Below, piece after piece: positions 42,873-56,200 of a stretch of DNA of 64,000 bases; the first letter of the stretch is position 1, and each line of letters starts with the position of its first letter. Made by a program: the position numbers and the translations under genes. The notes under the pieces are model-generated. The model did not search any database and had not been told where the DNA came from. It saw only the letters and a list, made by a program, of their open reading frames with translations. The stretch is taken from the NCBI GenBank assembly GCA_963556695.1, contig CAUWAG010000010.1, positions 3,782,001 through 3,846,000 of the forward strand. Direction: 5' to 3'. This DNA is from Anthostomella pinea. Lineage: Eukaryota > Ascomycota > Sordariomycetes > Xylariales > Xylariaceae.

Positions 42873-45690
42873 GGCGGACGTACCTCGTCTTGTATGGTGA
42901 TTGACGTGGGCGTTTCGATTCGAGACTCTCAATGACTAGATGTATACATAATGGTTGGAAAAACGTGATCGGGGTCATGAAGAGATCACGCAGTGACCGA
43001 AGTGAGGTCGTCGGAACACAGGATGCGACCTTGAGGCATTTACCCCTATCGAGTCTGATCACGACGGCGTCTGCCTGGCAGTGGCCTGTTATGCAGCCAG
43101 GGTTACATTCAAGCATCCTTCATTGTGTGGCTCCTCAACCCATTTTCCAGCCACAATGACGGATGGGTCACGGACCAGGATACAAGGTACCTTGGAGCCC
43201 AACGGGTACCCGTTTGTACCTGATTTGTACCCAACTGGGATGATAGCTACCTCTGGGATGGGAGCACCACCCATCCTTCCTTTCAATCAAGCAACTTCCA
43301 GAATCCAGACCAGTAGCCACCATTCGTGACCTTGGTCCTGATTCTGGAACCGCTACCCACAAGGCACAGTTGTACCTTATGCGTGTAGCCGATGATGTGA
43401 TCACAGTTGCATCTTACCGAGACTACTATCACACCATCGCTCAATATCGCGTACTGTAGGTACCTTTCGCTCGTCCTTTAGTGCCGTTATTTGCTGATGA
43501 TGACTTGTTGTAGAACTGCATTGGCCTGGAGCTATAGGGTTCTGAAATAGCAATTCATAGTGTTCACTTTTTCGGCGAGAATGTCATTCCTGATTTGCGT
43601 CTGGTTGCATTATCCCGACGTCAAGGAACGCTGGCCCTGGACCAGCCGAAACGAGGCTATCGTGAACGTGGCCGAAACACCCCAGAAAGCTCTGGATTCA
43701 CCGCTTCCACTTCCGGCCTCAGCACCCTGTTCATCCAAAAGGGGCGTGCCATAATCTGCTCTCATGCAACGCACTCACTCACAGTGGCACCGGTACTGGA
43801 TATATGATGACCTCTCGAAGACATATCCATGTTGCCTCATCCATGCACTCACACAACGTCAGATACAGCACGTCTACATGATGCAACAGGGGCTCTGCTC
43901 ATTATCTAGCTTTGAGGGACACATGGGACGACTCCCCCTTCCCACATCGCCGACAGCAAGAGTAAAACAAGAATACCCACCTAACACGTCAAAAAGGCCT
44001 TGCAAGTCCAGAAGCTAACTACGTGGATGACATTGATACAAGTCATACACACTTGCCGCTGTCATCCGAGCATTACGCGGCCGACGCACCTCCCGGGCCG
44101 AAGAGCAGGCAAGTTAGACGCAATCCCCTAAAGCTAGATATGTAGTATGTGAAAAGATTATCTGCGACGGTCCGCGTCAAGAGGTACGCAATGAGATATG
44201 ACGAGGAGAGACTGACATGCCGTGCGTCTGAGCTGAATGAACGTGTACCTAGCTACTCTATAAAACACCTAGAAAACCATAACGTTATAAGATGGCATGC
44301 ATCCCTTCTAACGTCGCCACCTTGGTATAGAGGCACGACACCACCGCACAGGAATATATTCCATCAAACGCTAGCTCGCGTCACTAACCAACCGCATGAT
44401 ACATCTAAGCTCACCTAGACACACACACCACACCCCTCCCTCCAACATATAAACTTCGACTTCATCTGAACTTACCCAGCAGGCGGGAACCTCCCCCTCT
44501 ACACCGCACCTCCTCCCCTCTCACTCCCCATCCCCCACACCACACCCAAACTCACATCTAGCCCCCACCCGAGTCCCAGCTCCGTCCCATCTCCAAACCC
44601 TGACTCACAAGGTATAACGTCCGAACAACAAGCTTTCCCCAAGACCAGATGACCTTCACACTGCGCCTCCGCGGCGGGGTGGGCTCCCGCGATATATATT
44701 GCCACCAGTATGAGATGAGATGGCAGGGCACGCCGCGGAAGAGATATAGGTGAGCGGGGTGGCGTTGCGAGTCAAGGTAGGAGGTTGTCGAATACCGACA
44801 GGGAAACACAGGCAGCCACAAAAGCTGTATAGCCTCAAAGACTTGTAGAAACCCATGATATATATAGCCGGCTCTCCAGCTACATACACACGTACCCATT
44901 TCATGCCTCAGTATGCGTATGCGTCTCGTCAAGGGTCCAATGGCTCACCACACTCGACGCGCGTTAGTACCGCAACCAATTTCGCCTCTGCGGGGAAGGA
45001 TGGACGTGAATGCGTGGGAGAGGCGTCATCTGAATGAGACGACGAAAGTGTAAAAGACGAGGAAGCTCAAACTCTGCTGGCCCTCTGGCTGTCATGGGTG
45101 GAGAAGATGACGAAAAAGGGGGTAGACAACGCTAGGCGCTATCACATTCACATGTATGACAACGGGCGGTAGACACAAGTCTGTCAAGGGGTAGCAGTAG
45201 ACAAAATCGGTATCAGAGCGCTGTAATGGTGTGATATTGATGATAATTGGTATCTCAAGCAATGCGAACCCGGGGCACCATGATGATGTGCCCTGATGCC
45301 ATCCATCTCCACCCAGCCGGCCTCATCCCGTCTCGTAGACAGCATCCACATTACAGTGCAACTCAGATAGATCGACCATACACCCTCCTCCAAATTCCAT
45401 CATGCCAGCTCGCCCAGCGAGCGTCCCTGGCGCGCGCTGTCGACGCAATGAGGAAAACGACCAAGTCGAAGCCGTAGCGAGGGTATCTGCTCCGAACGTG
45501 AAACCAAACCCAAAAGGAAATGGAAATGACAACCCGTAAATGACCTTGTGGTTCTGTATTCTTTGTGTCCCTGAACACCACTAGTCCGAGTCTTTGAGCC
45601 AAAACAGTAACAAAAAACGCCATTGCAATGCATAGTATCCCCCTTGACCGGCCTTGAGTTCGTGTGTAGATCGCCAGTCCCATGTCGGGC
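42873..45690. other. Gene-free stretch
   Basis: About 2.8 kb without recognisable coding sequence or RNA gene. It contains the NLR promoter side and the 3' side of the next gene. CT- and CA-rich runs occur near 44410-44560. Confidence 0.5.
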
Positions 45691-46722
45691 CTATAAGTCG
45701 GGGTTGGCGATGAAGAGTCGGCCGGAGGTGTTGAGGGTCATAGTCCGCTCGTCGACACTGCCTCGTCTCCTCAGCTCCTCGGGATTCTTCACGCTCTTCT
45801 CGCGTGTGAGCGCCGCGTTCAAGAGGCTATTACTCGCCAGCTTGGCGGCGCTGGGCTTGACGAGCTCAGGCAGAGCGTCCGCTCTCTCTCCGCTGCTGCC
45901 GCTTGCAGTACTCTGCGCACGCGAGAGCTTGTCATCCCCAGGCAGGAATTCGGGATCCTCCATGACCATGCTGCCACGCTCGGGGGTATCACTGGGACTC
46001 CATTTCTTGCCGCCTTGCGTAAGCCCTGAAGAGTTGCGGTAGGCGACGCCGCGACGACCACTAGCAGTGCTGCTTCGCCCGCTGCTCCCCGTCCTACGGT
46101 GGTGCAAGCGTTGCATCGAAACGTCGTCATCGTCGCTATCCTCTCCTTCCACCTCGGTGGCGCTCAGTCGCAGTGGCACACCGCCAACGCCGATGTAGTT
46201 GTTGTCGGGTGCGTAACCGACAACGCCTGGTTTGCCGTGGTGCCGAATCTTGGCAGCTACCTTGCCAGCGCTGCCAATACCCGTCGAGGTACGGGCCTGC
46301 GCTGGGCGACCGACAACCTCCTGGGCGGCTCTTTGTTTGGCAGCCCGTTGGCGGGCGGCTCTTTGAGGATCTTCAGTCTGCGATCGGTCGCACCATACCG
46401 TGGCCTTCTGTTTCCGAAGCAGGGCGACATAGCTTGTCGGCTGGCCACCGCCGGACCGTGAGGAAGTGCTACGCCGGATGTCGGATGTGGGCGAGGTTCG
46501 GAAGGAGGCGGGCGGCGGAGCGCTCGAGGTGGTGCTGAAGGTGTTCACAGAGGGCGAGCGTCGCGTGTGGCCCGTCATGGGCTGGGGTTGTTGTAGATGC
46601 ATGGGATTCGAGTGGTGTATTGGGAAGATGTTGGATGATGTTGTCCTCGTTCTCGAGTGAGAGTAGATCTGAGGAGCAGGGTCGAGCGGTCTCCGCCGCA
46701 TGTTATGGTCCTGCCCCAACAT
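45691..46722 (-). CDS. Conserved fungal protein of unknown function
   Basis: Single-exon 343-aa frame from the ATG at 46720-46722 (MLGQDHNMRRRPLDPAP); the second ATG (MRRRPLD) is an alternative start. The N-terminal third is Ser/Pro/His-rich and probably disordered. A conserved block SYVALLRKQKATVWCDRSQT with EDPQRAARQRAAKQRAAQEV is recognisable from uncharacterised proteins of many Pezizomycotina. GVGGVPLRLSATEVEGEDSDDDD and a Ser-rich region (HHRRTGSSGRSSTASGRR) follow. The C-terminal block NSLLNAALTREKSVKNPEEL with LNTSGRLFIANPDL also looks conserved. No catalytic motif or membrane segment is seen. Confidence 0.8.
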   Translation of the reverse strand: MLGQDHNMRRRPLDPAPQIYSHSRTRTTSSNIFPIHHSNPMHLQQPQPMTGHTRRSPSVNTFSTTSSAPPPASFRTSPTSDIRRSTSSRSGGGQPTSYVALLRKQKATVWCDRSQTEDPQRAARQRAAKQRAAQEVVGRPAQARTSTGIGSAGKVAAKIRHHGKPGVVGYAPDNNYIGVGGVPLRLSATEVEGEDSDDDDVSMQRLHHRRTGSSGRSSTASGRRGVAYRNSSGLTQGGKKWSPSDTPERGSMVMEDPEFLPGDDKLSRAQSTASGSSGERADALPELVKPSAAKLASNSLLNAALTREKSVKNPEELRRRGSVDERTMTLNTSGRLFIANPDL

Positions 46723-49700
46723 GGCAAATGAGTGTTTTTTTTTGTTTCTTTGACTCTTTTTGTTCACAGTGACGAATCGTTACGAGTCGCGTATGGGTGC
46801 TAGTTGTTTGCTTTGGTGTTGGTCCGCTTTGTTAGGTCCGCTTGGTGCTGGACGGGCGGGCGGGCCAGAGATAGCGTTGGAATTTGGGTTCGTGTCAATG
46901 ATACGTAGAGACGTCTGCCGGCACAGGTGGCGTCTTAATGACTGAGGATAGTCAGGCAGTTCGGTATTGGTGTGACTGGAGGTGGTTGTTAGAGTTGAAA
47001 AGGTCTCATTGACGACTTCGTATGGGGGGGCAGCTCGTAGAAGGAGGAGGAGCGTAACGGCGTCGGTGGTCGGTGGTCGGTGGTGGTGGAGGTGGAGGCT
47101 GAAGTGGATGTATTGATTGATGAGTGTGATGTGGATGAATGTGGATGGATGTGGATGTCTTTGGTGGATGTGGATGTGGCCGTGTCCGGCCTCTTGGGGA
47201 AAGAAAGCGAGCTGAGGGAAAATATGTAATCGGCGGTGCTAGCCCAGTCTGCCGGTCTGCCAGTCCGCAACAAGTGAACGTTGCATACGACGGGACGGGC
47301 GCTGATCTATCACTGATCACTGCGCTGCGCTGCTACATATACATATGTACGTGCAGCTAGCGGCCGAGAGCTGCGTCTTGCCTGCTACTTCCACTTGCAC
47401 GCGTAGAAAGATACACGATGGTGGGAATGAGGGACCGACGGATGTAGTTACTAGAAGTGTAGTTGATTCATACCTCCGTAGCGTTTTCGTAGCGGGCTGG
47501 TGGTGGTGGTGACGATTGTGAATGAGGTGGGGAAAGCTGGGAAAGCTGGATGGATAGCGGCAGGAAGACGACAGAAGGCCAACTGAGCCTGATCCCTGAA
47601 TCCCTGAAGCTGGTACTTACTGGTGGACCCGCTATAGTGGTGGCACAGTGCGCTGTGTGCGCAGAAGTGTGCCAGCTTTGAGGCAAGCTATGGAATGTAG
47701 GGAGTGAATGCTGCTCCGTGTTCATTTATCAACGAGATCACATCAGCGCCATGAGCATAAGTTACAGAGCTTCCGAGGAATGAACTGCGATATATCGCCG
47801 TCGTGATCGTCGTTGGTCCCCTTTAATTCTCCGTCTGTTCGTTCGTTCGATCGCTCGTTCGTATCCGAGGAACAAGCGCGACAGACGAAAAAAGAATATC
47901 TCTCACGGGCTGCGATAGCCGCTATGGGTAGCGTGGTGGGCGCTTGAAGTCGTGAGGAAAAAGCGGGTGTGTTGGTGGAGGGCAATCCCAGCTGGGAAAG
48001 GAACCGTCTGCTGTTGAACCACCGACTCGCCGAGGAACTGCCCGCATTCACAGCCAATCAGGAATTTACACTCGACGGAGGTTGTGTTGCGTTGCGTTGC
48101 GTTGCGCGATGCAGCCGGCGGCCTCGTTGCCGTGTAATAATTATATTGTATTAACACCCCCGAGGCCTTGTTGTTGATGTCTTCGACTATTCGTCTTCTG
48201 GCTGTTGACGTAGTGGAATCTCCTTGCAGAGAGCTGTGACGTTTGAAGGAGGGATTGTCCAATGGCCGTTGTCAATACGAAGTCGATCTCCCCTGGGACC
48301 CCTACTTGGTCTACTTTCCCCCTGAAGGTCGCAATGGCACGCAGACTGGCAGACTGGCAGACTTGGCAGACTAGGCGAATGACGTTTCGGGAACCCAGCT
48401 GGAGGTTGACCAAAGTGGAAAAAGAGGCAATCGAGCTGCAGAAACAAGCTCAAGCTCGAAAGCAACAAGCTTGCCTGGAGAGATGTCGGGGACAGCACTG
48501 TGTGACTGCTGAGGTGTAATGCGTGGTGACTCGTGAGTGTGCTGAATGTCGGCTACCTCTTAGCTCTGGTACCCGTACGGATATGAATTGAAATCAATAA
48601 TAAGCGTCCTGTAAGCGCAGGTGGCGTGTGCAAAAGGACCCTGGATTTTGAGGAATGTTCAATGGCCTCCTTATTATTTCAAAGTCGGTGCGAGTTCAGA
48701 TCTGAGGGAATCTGGACTGCCTCCGTCGGGATTCAGGGTAAAAGAACGCAGTGGTATTCTCTGCCCTATTTCTGTCCACCCAAGCCACATCGGTCTGCAA
48801 AGGGATAGCTCGAGCACCGCATGGGAAGATGGGAGATAGCCAAGGCCGGCAGGAACGGTGGTTATTCTTGGCGAAACAGAGGAGGAGGATCAAATCTGGA
48901 TGATGGGATTGTTGGCTCCCGAGCATGGGAACATGGGAATCTACCTTATTAAAACTCCCCACGCGTCGGAACTTTCAATTGCTTGCTTGCCTGAGCCTTC
49001 CTCGGCAGTGACTGGCAGTGACCTGCTTTCCTCTTTGGGAATTGGAACATTTGCTATATCAATCAGCCCCGAGGTCCAAGCTTCATTCGCACTGTGCTAC
49101 CTTGTCGTCATCAAATCTCATGCTGTTACTTTGCCGTCTGTAGGTGATGAGATGAACTCCCGTCCAGCTTGATTCGCAAGCGCTAGTCATGCACTCAGGC
49201 TGCTCATCATCAATGCAGTGAATCACCAACTCTCTTTTTTAATCATCCCGTGCCATGATCCATCAATTGCAAACAACACTTGTCGAAGCTTGAAAAGTTG
49301 CATTGAAATCAAGGTCACGATTCTCGGACCCGGAAGGAGACAGCCCGTCAGCCCGTCAGCTCCTTCGGCTCGTCCGCGGTTTTGCTACAGCCCACTAACC
49401 ACTAACCACACATTAGCCCAGCTAAGGTAGCCAAAGTACCGGTATTTCGAGGGCCGCATTTCGCTGGTAAAACGTCGAACTGCTGGGCTGGCCCGAGAGC
49501 TATGATCGCGATCCTGTCCAAGGCCCGACTTCAGACTGGCAGGCAGGGCGACAACATGGGTCGTCTCCGAGAACCGAGATGATGATTTGAACGGGCCACC
49601 GAGTCCCACCCGGGAGGAATGACAAAAGCCAAGACGGAAGGGCCCAAATTGCCCAGTCGGTACGCACGGCGATTGAGCAAATGAGAAGCTGCAAGGAGGC

Positions 49701-52700
49701 CGCTCCGCTACACGCTACACGATGGGGTCGACCTGTCGCGACGCGTGGTTATCTCGTGCGAGACACGTGTGAAGGTCGCGCAAGGCTATCGAGAAGTACC
49801 TAACGCAAGGGTTATTACCGCTACAAGTGTCGCCCGGGTTCTCACTTGCGATTGCTAGCAGACTCAAGATAGTCCTTTTGATATCGAAGAGCGTCGAAAC
49901 AGGTGTAGCGGCATGCGCAACAGACCGCTGGTCAACGCCTTTTGGATCGTTCTGGCCGCATTTGACGGGAAACGACTCGCGCTTCTGACGAGGCTAATGA
50001 AGAAGAAGCCCAGCCAACCTCGGGAAATTGCCCAATTAACGGTACTCGCCAAAGCATGCGGCTGTCGTGAAGTCGCTGATTCAGAATCTGACAGCTTCCG
50101 ATGGAGGAGGCTGAAAAGGATCTGCCGAAGTGAGGTCCAATCTGTCTCAAGCCTCACCTGACACTCCTGACACTCCCAAATGGGCGACATCCTTAAATCC
50201 TTCTCACGTGTGGAGCCTGCATGCTATTCATCCCACGACTATTTACGGCGTTCTAATAAGGTGTGTGCGAGGCATGCTCCTCTTACGATCCCGTAATTAG
50301 CCTCGCTCAAGATCCCGTTCCCGTCCTGTTCCTGTTCCTGTTCCCCCTCACGATCCCATTCCTGCGCCAACAACAACATGATCAACCCTAGCATGATACA
50401 TTCAGCCTCCTCATACCCAGGAACCTTGGAATCAGTTAATGGCAAGGATCCGTACTGTGCCAGACATGTCACCAGGTTAACACTCGACAGCACGGGAGCT
50501 ATCTATCACCCAAGAGCGAAACCACACGTCATTGCTGGCGTTTCCAGCCTTGGCCGCTATGATCGGAACCAAACTTTGAGTTCTATATCAAACGCTTGCT
50601 ATAACCTCCGCCAACTGGGTTTGGCAACCCAAATTGGCAAGCTTGTCGCCAGATAAGCCGAATTTCGCATTTGCCAGGATTGTTCGCTTCAACCCGCTGC
50701 TACCGGCCGTTGAGGCGGGTCGAGACAACCTTTTCGATCCCTCATAGAGCCGGTCAGAGCAGCATTTGCTTTCGCAAGCAAGGGCTGATGCATGCTTGTA
50801 ATCGCGGTGTAAGTGAACATGGGCTCCGGCAGACGGCTCTATCATACCCACCCTCTCACTCTTGAAGCTCAACCAATACATGTGCTCGATATTGCTGACG
50901 TAGGTCGCCTACACCTCATGCAACTCACCCATAACCGCGGCCCATCATGGCATGGTGCAACTGTGACGAAGACTGTACCAACACACGGCACATAGTAAGA
51001 TGCCATGGCCACCCCGCAGCTTCAACGCGACACTGTCTTCCAGGCGGTCAGTCAAATATGCACCTCTATCGCTTATATGCACGCATGGCACCGTTCTCAT
51101 GCGCGATGCATGCACGTGAAATCTCGCAGCCTTTCCTCTATCTGATGCGACGACTACGGAGTCCAACTGGCTGAGCTTCGAATCCACTGTGGACCGCATC
51201 AACGGTCCTGTAGTCTGTAGATAGCCCTCGACAGTAGTAGCCTGCGAGAGAGGCTCAAAGTGGCATGTTGACTACATATCTACGGCCGTACAAGTTCCCA
51301 CGACCCCCGCTTTGCCTCGTGAGATATTGATACCGGTATGTATGCGCCGCGATACCAGCGTGCATGAGGAGGAGGCTGGAACTACCACCCATCCGTCCAC
51401 TCGCGTATGAGTGGCCCTGTCTTGACTACCTCGCTGCATACCTGCCTACCTACCTACCGACCTACCGACCTATCCGCATCCCGTTTGCTAAACTGCGATA
51501 AACAAGAGAATAGTCCTCGTCCCGCAGATAGGAGAGCGAAGTCTTTCAAAGAAGGACCCGAGAAATCAGCCCAATACCCGCTCATAGCACGATTTTCGCG
51601 CCCGAGCCGACTCCATCGCAAATCCGAGTCGGGCGGGTCCCGTCTTGTTGTCGTCAAGCTGATGTCAGCTCCCGCTTCCAGTTCCAATTGTCCTGCTCGT
51701 GAATTCGAATCCGACGGGATGTGGGTGGCGCATGTGGGCAATCAATGATGGGGACCCGGGTGGCAGCAGTAGAAAACGAAAGAAAAGACACAGAAAGCTC
51801 CGAGGCGGGCGCCCGGGCCCTCGTTCTTCAACCAAGATCCACAGTTGGAGCTCCGCTCTGATAATAATAAGTTCCGGGAAAACGTGGGCTGCACGACTCG
51901 TGCTCGTTGCAACTTGCCTCGAGACGGGATGGATCTCCATTGGATTCGCCCAATCGCTCGGTCCCGGCGCTTATCTGGTTTTGTTTGGTACAGTAGCATC
52001 GAGACTTGACTGTACATACACAGTAGTATCGGGACTTGACTTCAATGATCATTGATGAGGAACTGCAGCAGGCAGCAGGGCCCGAACCAAGGCGCAACCC
52101 CTGCTTGCCTGCCGCCAGGCCGAAAACCTTTGTAGGCCGTTCTGCCGTTTCGCTCGCTCGTTCGTTCGGCTTGGCCACGAACCTTGTTGAATCTGTTCCC
52201 CATAACGCTGGCACGAATACCTACTGCTAATAGGGAAGGAAAAGAAGCTCCAGCCGAGTCAGGTAGATGTATACTAAACAACAGCATACCAAAACCGGCT
52301 TCCTCGCCGCAAACCGTCCCTCCCGATGGAGCCTCAAATATCTCGATCTCGATCCCGCCGCGCCAGCCCGTCCGGAACCCTCTCTTTCCGGCCGACCGTT
52401 CCTCTTGCCTTGCCGAAACACATTATTGTAGGCAGGTACTATCTACAGAAGATTCGTTCCTGGTTTTTCTAGCACATTCGTTCATCGTCTTCCCGTCGGC
52501 TGCGCTTGAGTAGTTACTAGTAAGATCCCCAACGGTTTGGTTTCCCAAAATAGCACAGCTTGCGAGCCGTCCAGACCCAATGGTCGACGTTTGCTCTCGT
52601 TGACGTATACGGTATATGTGCAGTTGAGCTGCTTCTGCCAGCCAGTACCGGTCGGTATGCCCGTTGACGGTGTCAGAGGCGCGGCAGAAACCAAGCAGCC

Positions 52701-53227
52701 AAGGTGATCTGTGCCGGGGTGTACGAGACGGTGTGGACCCCTGGTCCGTCATGACGGCATTTGGTATATTGGCCAGCTTAAAAGGCTTGGCCTGCTTAGA
52801 AGTCGACCCCTATTCACGAGCTGGAGGCATGTGTCCGGCTGGTTTGAGTCAACCAGGTAATCATCACCAACAGGAATCGCTTTCAAGGAAGCACGCGAAT
52901 CACTTTCAAGAAAGCACACGACAGTGGTGACTCTTCAGTGTAGTATGTATTACCTACGATGTACAATTTATCGCTCAATGGTATAGCGACTCGACTCAGT
53001 ATAATAATAACAATCGTGGGGTCCGCCCTCAACGCCGCGGACTGTCCCAGTCCATAATACATGGGCATTCCATTAATGATTGCATGATGCCTCTTGGCCA
53101 CGGCCCATGCCCCAGAAAATGCAGCATTGTTACTCCGTAAATGCATGTAAATACATCTGGCAATGCGATGGAATGCCATGCCAGAAACACCTTCGCTCCA
53201 GGGTTCGCGGAGTAACAGATGTGGTCT
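46723..53227. other. Long gene-poor region (about 6.5 kb)
   Basis: No frame with family resemblance was found on either strand. Simple-sequence stretches include GGTCGGTGG/GTGGATG-rich DNA at about 47060-47180, GTTGCGTTGCGTTGC near 48083-48105, and CTACCTACCGACCTACC near 51448-51475. The left end holds the promoter of the 45691-46722 gene. Confidence 0.5.
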
Positions 53228-56200
53228 TTATTCCTCCATCTCCCCGTCCTCGATGAGCCTACCCAGGATCAGACTCTGGATTACCAGCTCATCGTTGAGA
53301 GTCCTAATCCTCTTCGGAGGCCGGTCGCCATCTCCAACACCCGTGCTCTGGCGCTTGCGCTTCTTGGATGATCCACCTCCTGCTGCCGTGCCAAACAAAG
53401 CATCCCGGGCATCTTGTAGGTGGTCGTCAACATACACCCAGTCAAACTCCTCATCCTGAGCCTCCTTTTCCTGGAGTTTCGCTCTGGCGTCCTCGAGTGT
53501 GTGAACGCGCACCAATGATGCGCCGAGGACTTGTGCGAGGAAGACGTAAGGCAGTCTCTTCTCCTCATTCTTCGTCCTCTTCATCACTAAGAGGATCTTG
53601 CTCTCATCCAACAACTTCGACCTATGACTGATGACCTCCGCCAGCTTCGCCGTGGATGCATCGTGTGGCTGGAGGCTCCGTGAACGAATAGCATCTCCCA
53701 GTAAGGAGCTGGATCCTGCGCACAGCAAATACGAGGACCAGTCGACCACCTCTTGCTTCGATACGCATGTCGTCACCCACTTAGGTGCTAAGCAAGGTAT
53801 ACCTAACGCCAGTGCTTGCATGTATTTCACCTTTCGTGAGTGACCATCTGCGATCAACGCGGTGAAACCAGTTCCTTGTTCAATAAGTTTCAGTGAGCTG
53901 GACAGCACCGGCGTCGAAGGCGCATTGGGCGAGGTCTGGAGGGAGTCGAATTTGAAAAGTTCGTTAAACCCATCGGCGAGAATCGTCCCTCCATTTGACC
54001 GAATCATACGCTCAACAGCGGTTCTATCCGCATGCTTTTCTTTACTCTTCTGAGTCCGCCCTCGCTCCTGGAAGGAAATAGCGAAAACCATGCCCTCGAA
54101 GATCCCATCTTTTGCACTAGACTCGCGAATCATGAGCTGATTAGCAGTTGATTGTCTCTTTCGAGGTAAGACCTTTCGATCCTTAGGGCCAGAGGCTGAT
54201 GGGGACCTTGCCAGCTCGTCGATCGAAACGGAACTATGACGCGACGACTGGCGTATTCCTTTTCTGACGCTGGAGCGGGAGTACGTCTTGATAACTTTGG
54301 GCAACGACGGAGAGGGTTTAGACAGCGATGATGGTGGGCGCCCTCGACGTTTAACCTTGGCCAATGCTGGAGACGAAGTGTGCCCGTCTTTATCTCCGTG
54401 TTCATCGTCCATGTCGTTCTCAGTATTCGGCGTTGTACTGGAAGTCATGTTTGGCGTCATAGAGAGCGTCGTGAGTGTCGAAGTTCCCGTGCCAGGCTCA
54501 GACGGAAGATGCAACTCAGGCGCGGTCGAGGATGGTGTGGTCATGATCTTGAGTCTAGTTGATTGGCGCGGGATGCTCCGTTGCGACGATGCCATGATGA
54601 CAGAGGGCGATGAGTTTGCATTGATGACAGAGGGCGACGAGTTTGCGTTGATCGGCTCGGGGCGAGATGCCTTGTTACGCCCTGAAGAGATCCGGCCCGA
54701 AGACTCTGGTTCCGGCAGGCTTGATCGTCTGGGTAGATCTGGCTGCTCTTCTTGCTCTTCGACGTCTGCGCCGCTAGAGATTACTGGAAGGGACATCGTG
54801 ACTGCACTGGAGGTACCGCTAGAGTATTGCTTCATGATATCGCCAACCAATCTGGGAGGTTCTGCAGATGTGCCCGGCGGGCTAGTTTCAGGTATCGTCT
54901 CCCTGTACTCGGTACGATCGATCGGAGCACTCGAAGCCACATTGTCGCCTTCCGTGTCAGACTTTGCCTTTGCATCGTTCGAAGGCTGCGCGACATCCTT
55001 GTTGGCCTTGGCCGTTTCTTGTGGTACCGGAGCATCTTGCGAGTCAGCCACGGTTTCTTGTGAACTGTCCTTACCAATATCATATATCCACGTACATTGT
55101 GCTCGATACTCATCAGATGGGGTGCGTATGCGTGGTTCCTTAGGCTTTGTACCATTCGTTGACGGCACCTCAATGGTGGCCTTATTTGAGCTTGGTCGAG
55201 CAGGGGGAAGGGAGAGCGACTCGGAAGCTTTCTCCCTTCTCGATTTCGCCAATCGACTGCGCCTCTGTGCTTGATCGTCCCCAAAGTCAGAATCCTCGCT
55301 GCCTTGGCTGGGAGACTTGGTAACATCACTGCCGGAGCCGCGCCTTCGGAATGGATGATATTCAGCGTTTGGCTCGGGAGCCCTGCTGGCCTTACGAACA
55401 TCAGATTGGGGCAACGGGGTTTCCGACTGATCTCTTGGAGTTTCGGCTGTATCCGTGTGATTGCGGATCGGCGTTTGAGAGGGCAATTTGACTGATGGCC
55501 GAGACGAAGCCTCTACGAATGCTGGAGGACTCGACACGTAGGCTTGGATAGGTGACGTTCTCAAGCCCCTGTCTTTCAAGGGTGACGATACAAGAGGGTT
55601 CGGAGAGATGGTATTGTGGTTGAATAAGTCAGGCGAAGGGCGTGACGACGTTGGACTGGGTTTCACGGCTGTTGACTGTGTCTGGCGGAACATCTGCGAC
55701 GCTGGCATCACATGTCCGTCGCATCCCGGTGGAAACATGTGTCGTACGGCAGGTGTCTCGGGGGCACTGTTGCGAATACCGTTCGTCGACGGTTGGGAGG
55801 TGTATTGCGATTTCGGTTCCGGCTCTGGAAAGAGGTTCACATTGGAGTCATCGGGCGCCGAGTCGGGCAGATCAATGTCGTCGGACACCAAGTTGACGAA
55901 GCCAGTGTCCCCTTCGTGCAGAGTGCGGTGCGCACTGCTGCCTTGGGTGGACTGTGGTTGTGATCCATCTTGGTCATACTGTTCGTAACTCCGGCCCTCG
56001 TTCGATTGTGTGGGAGATTGCGAGGACATGTCGCGAGCCTTCTTCTTCTTCTCTTGCAGTGGTTCACTCGAGGACGGAAGTTGAGGCAACACATCGCTCT
56101 TGATCAGCGGGCTGGGCGGTTCGATGGCTGGCACGGCATCCTGTTGAATTGAAGGGACGACGGCAACCGGGACGACGATTTCTTTCGGTTCCCAAGTCAA

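Noticed and set aside
52960..53030. tRNA-like string (GCTCAATGGTATAGCGACTCGACTC)
   Set aside because: An A-box-like piece is visible, but no matching T-arm or acceptor stem could be paired, so no tRNA is called.
46723..53227. Many open frames of 60-130 residues in the long gene-poor region
   Set aside because: None shows family motifs, conserved splice structure or codon bias; listed as a gene-poor region.
54288..55274. 328-residue plus-strand open frame opposite the BRCT gene
   Set aside because: Antisense shadow of a long coding exon; composition mirrors the true gene and no domain is present.
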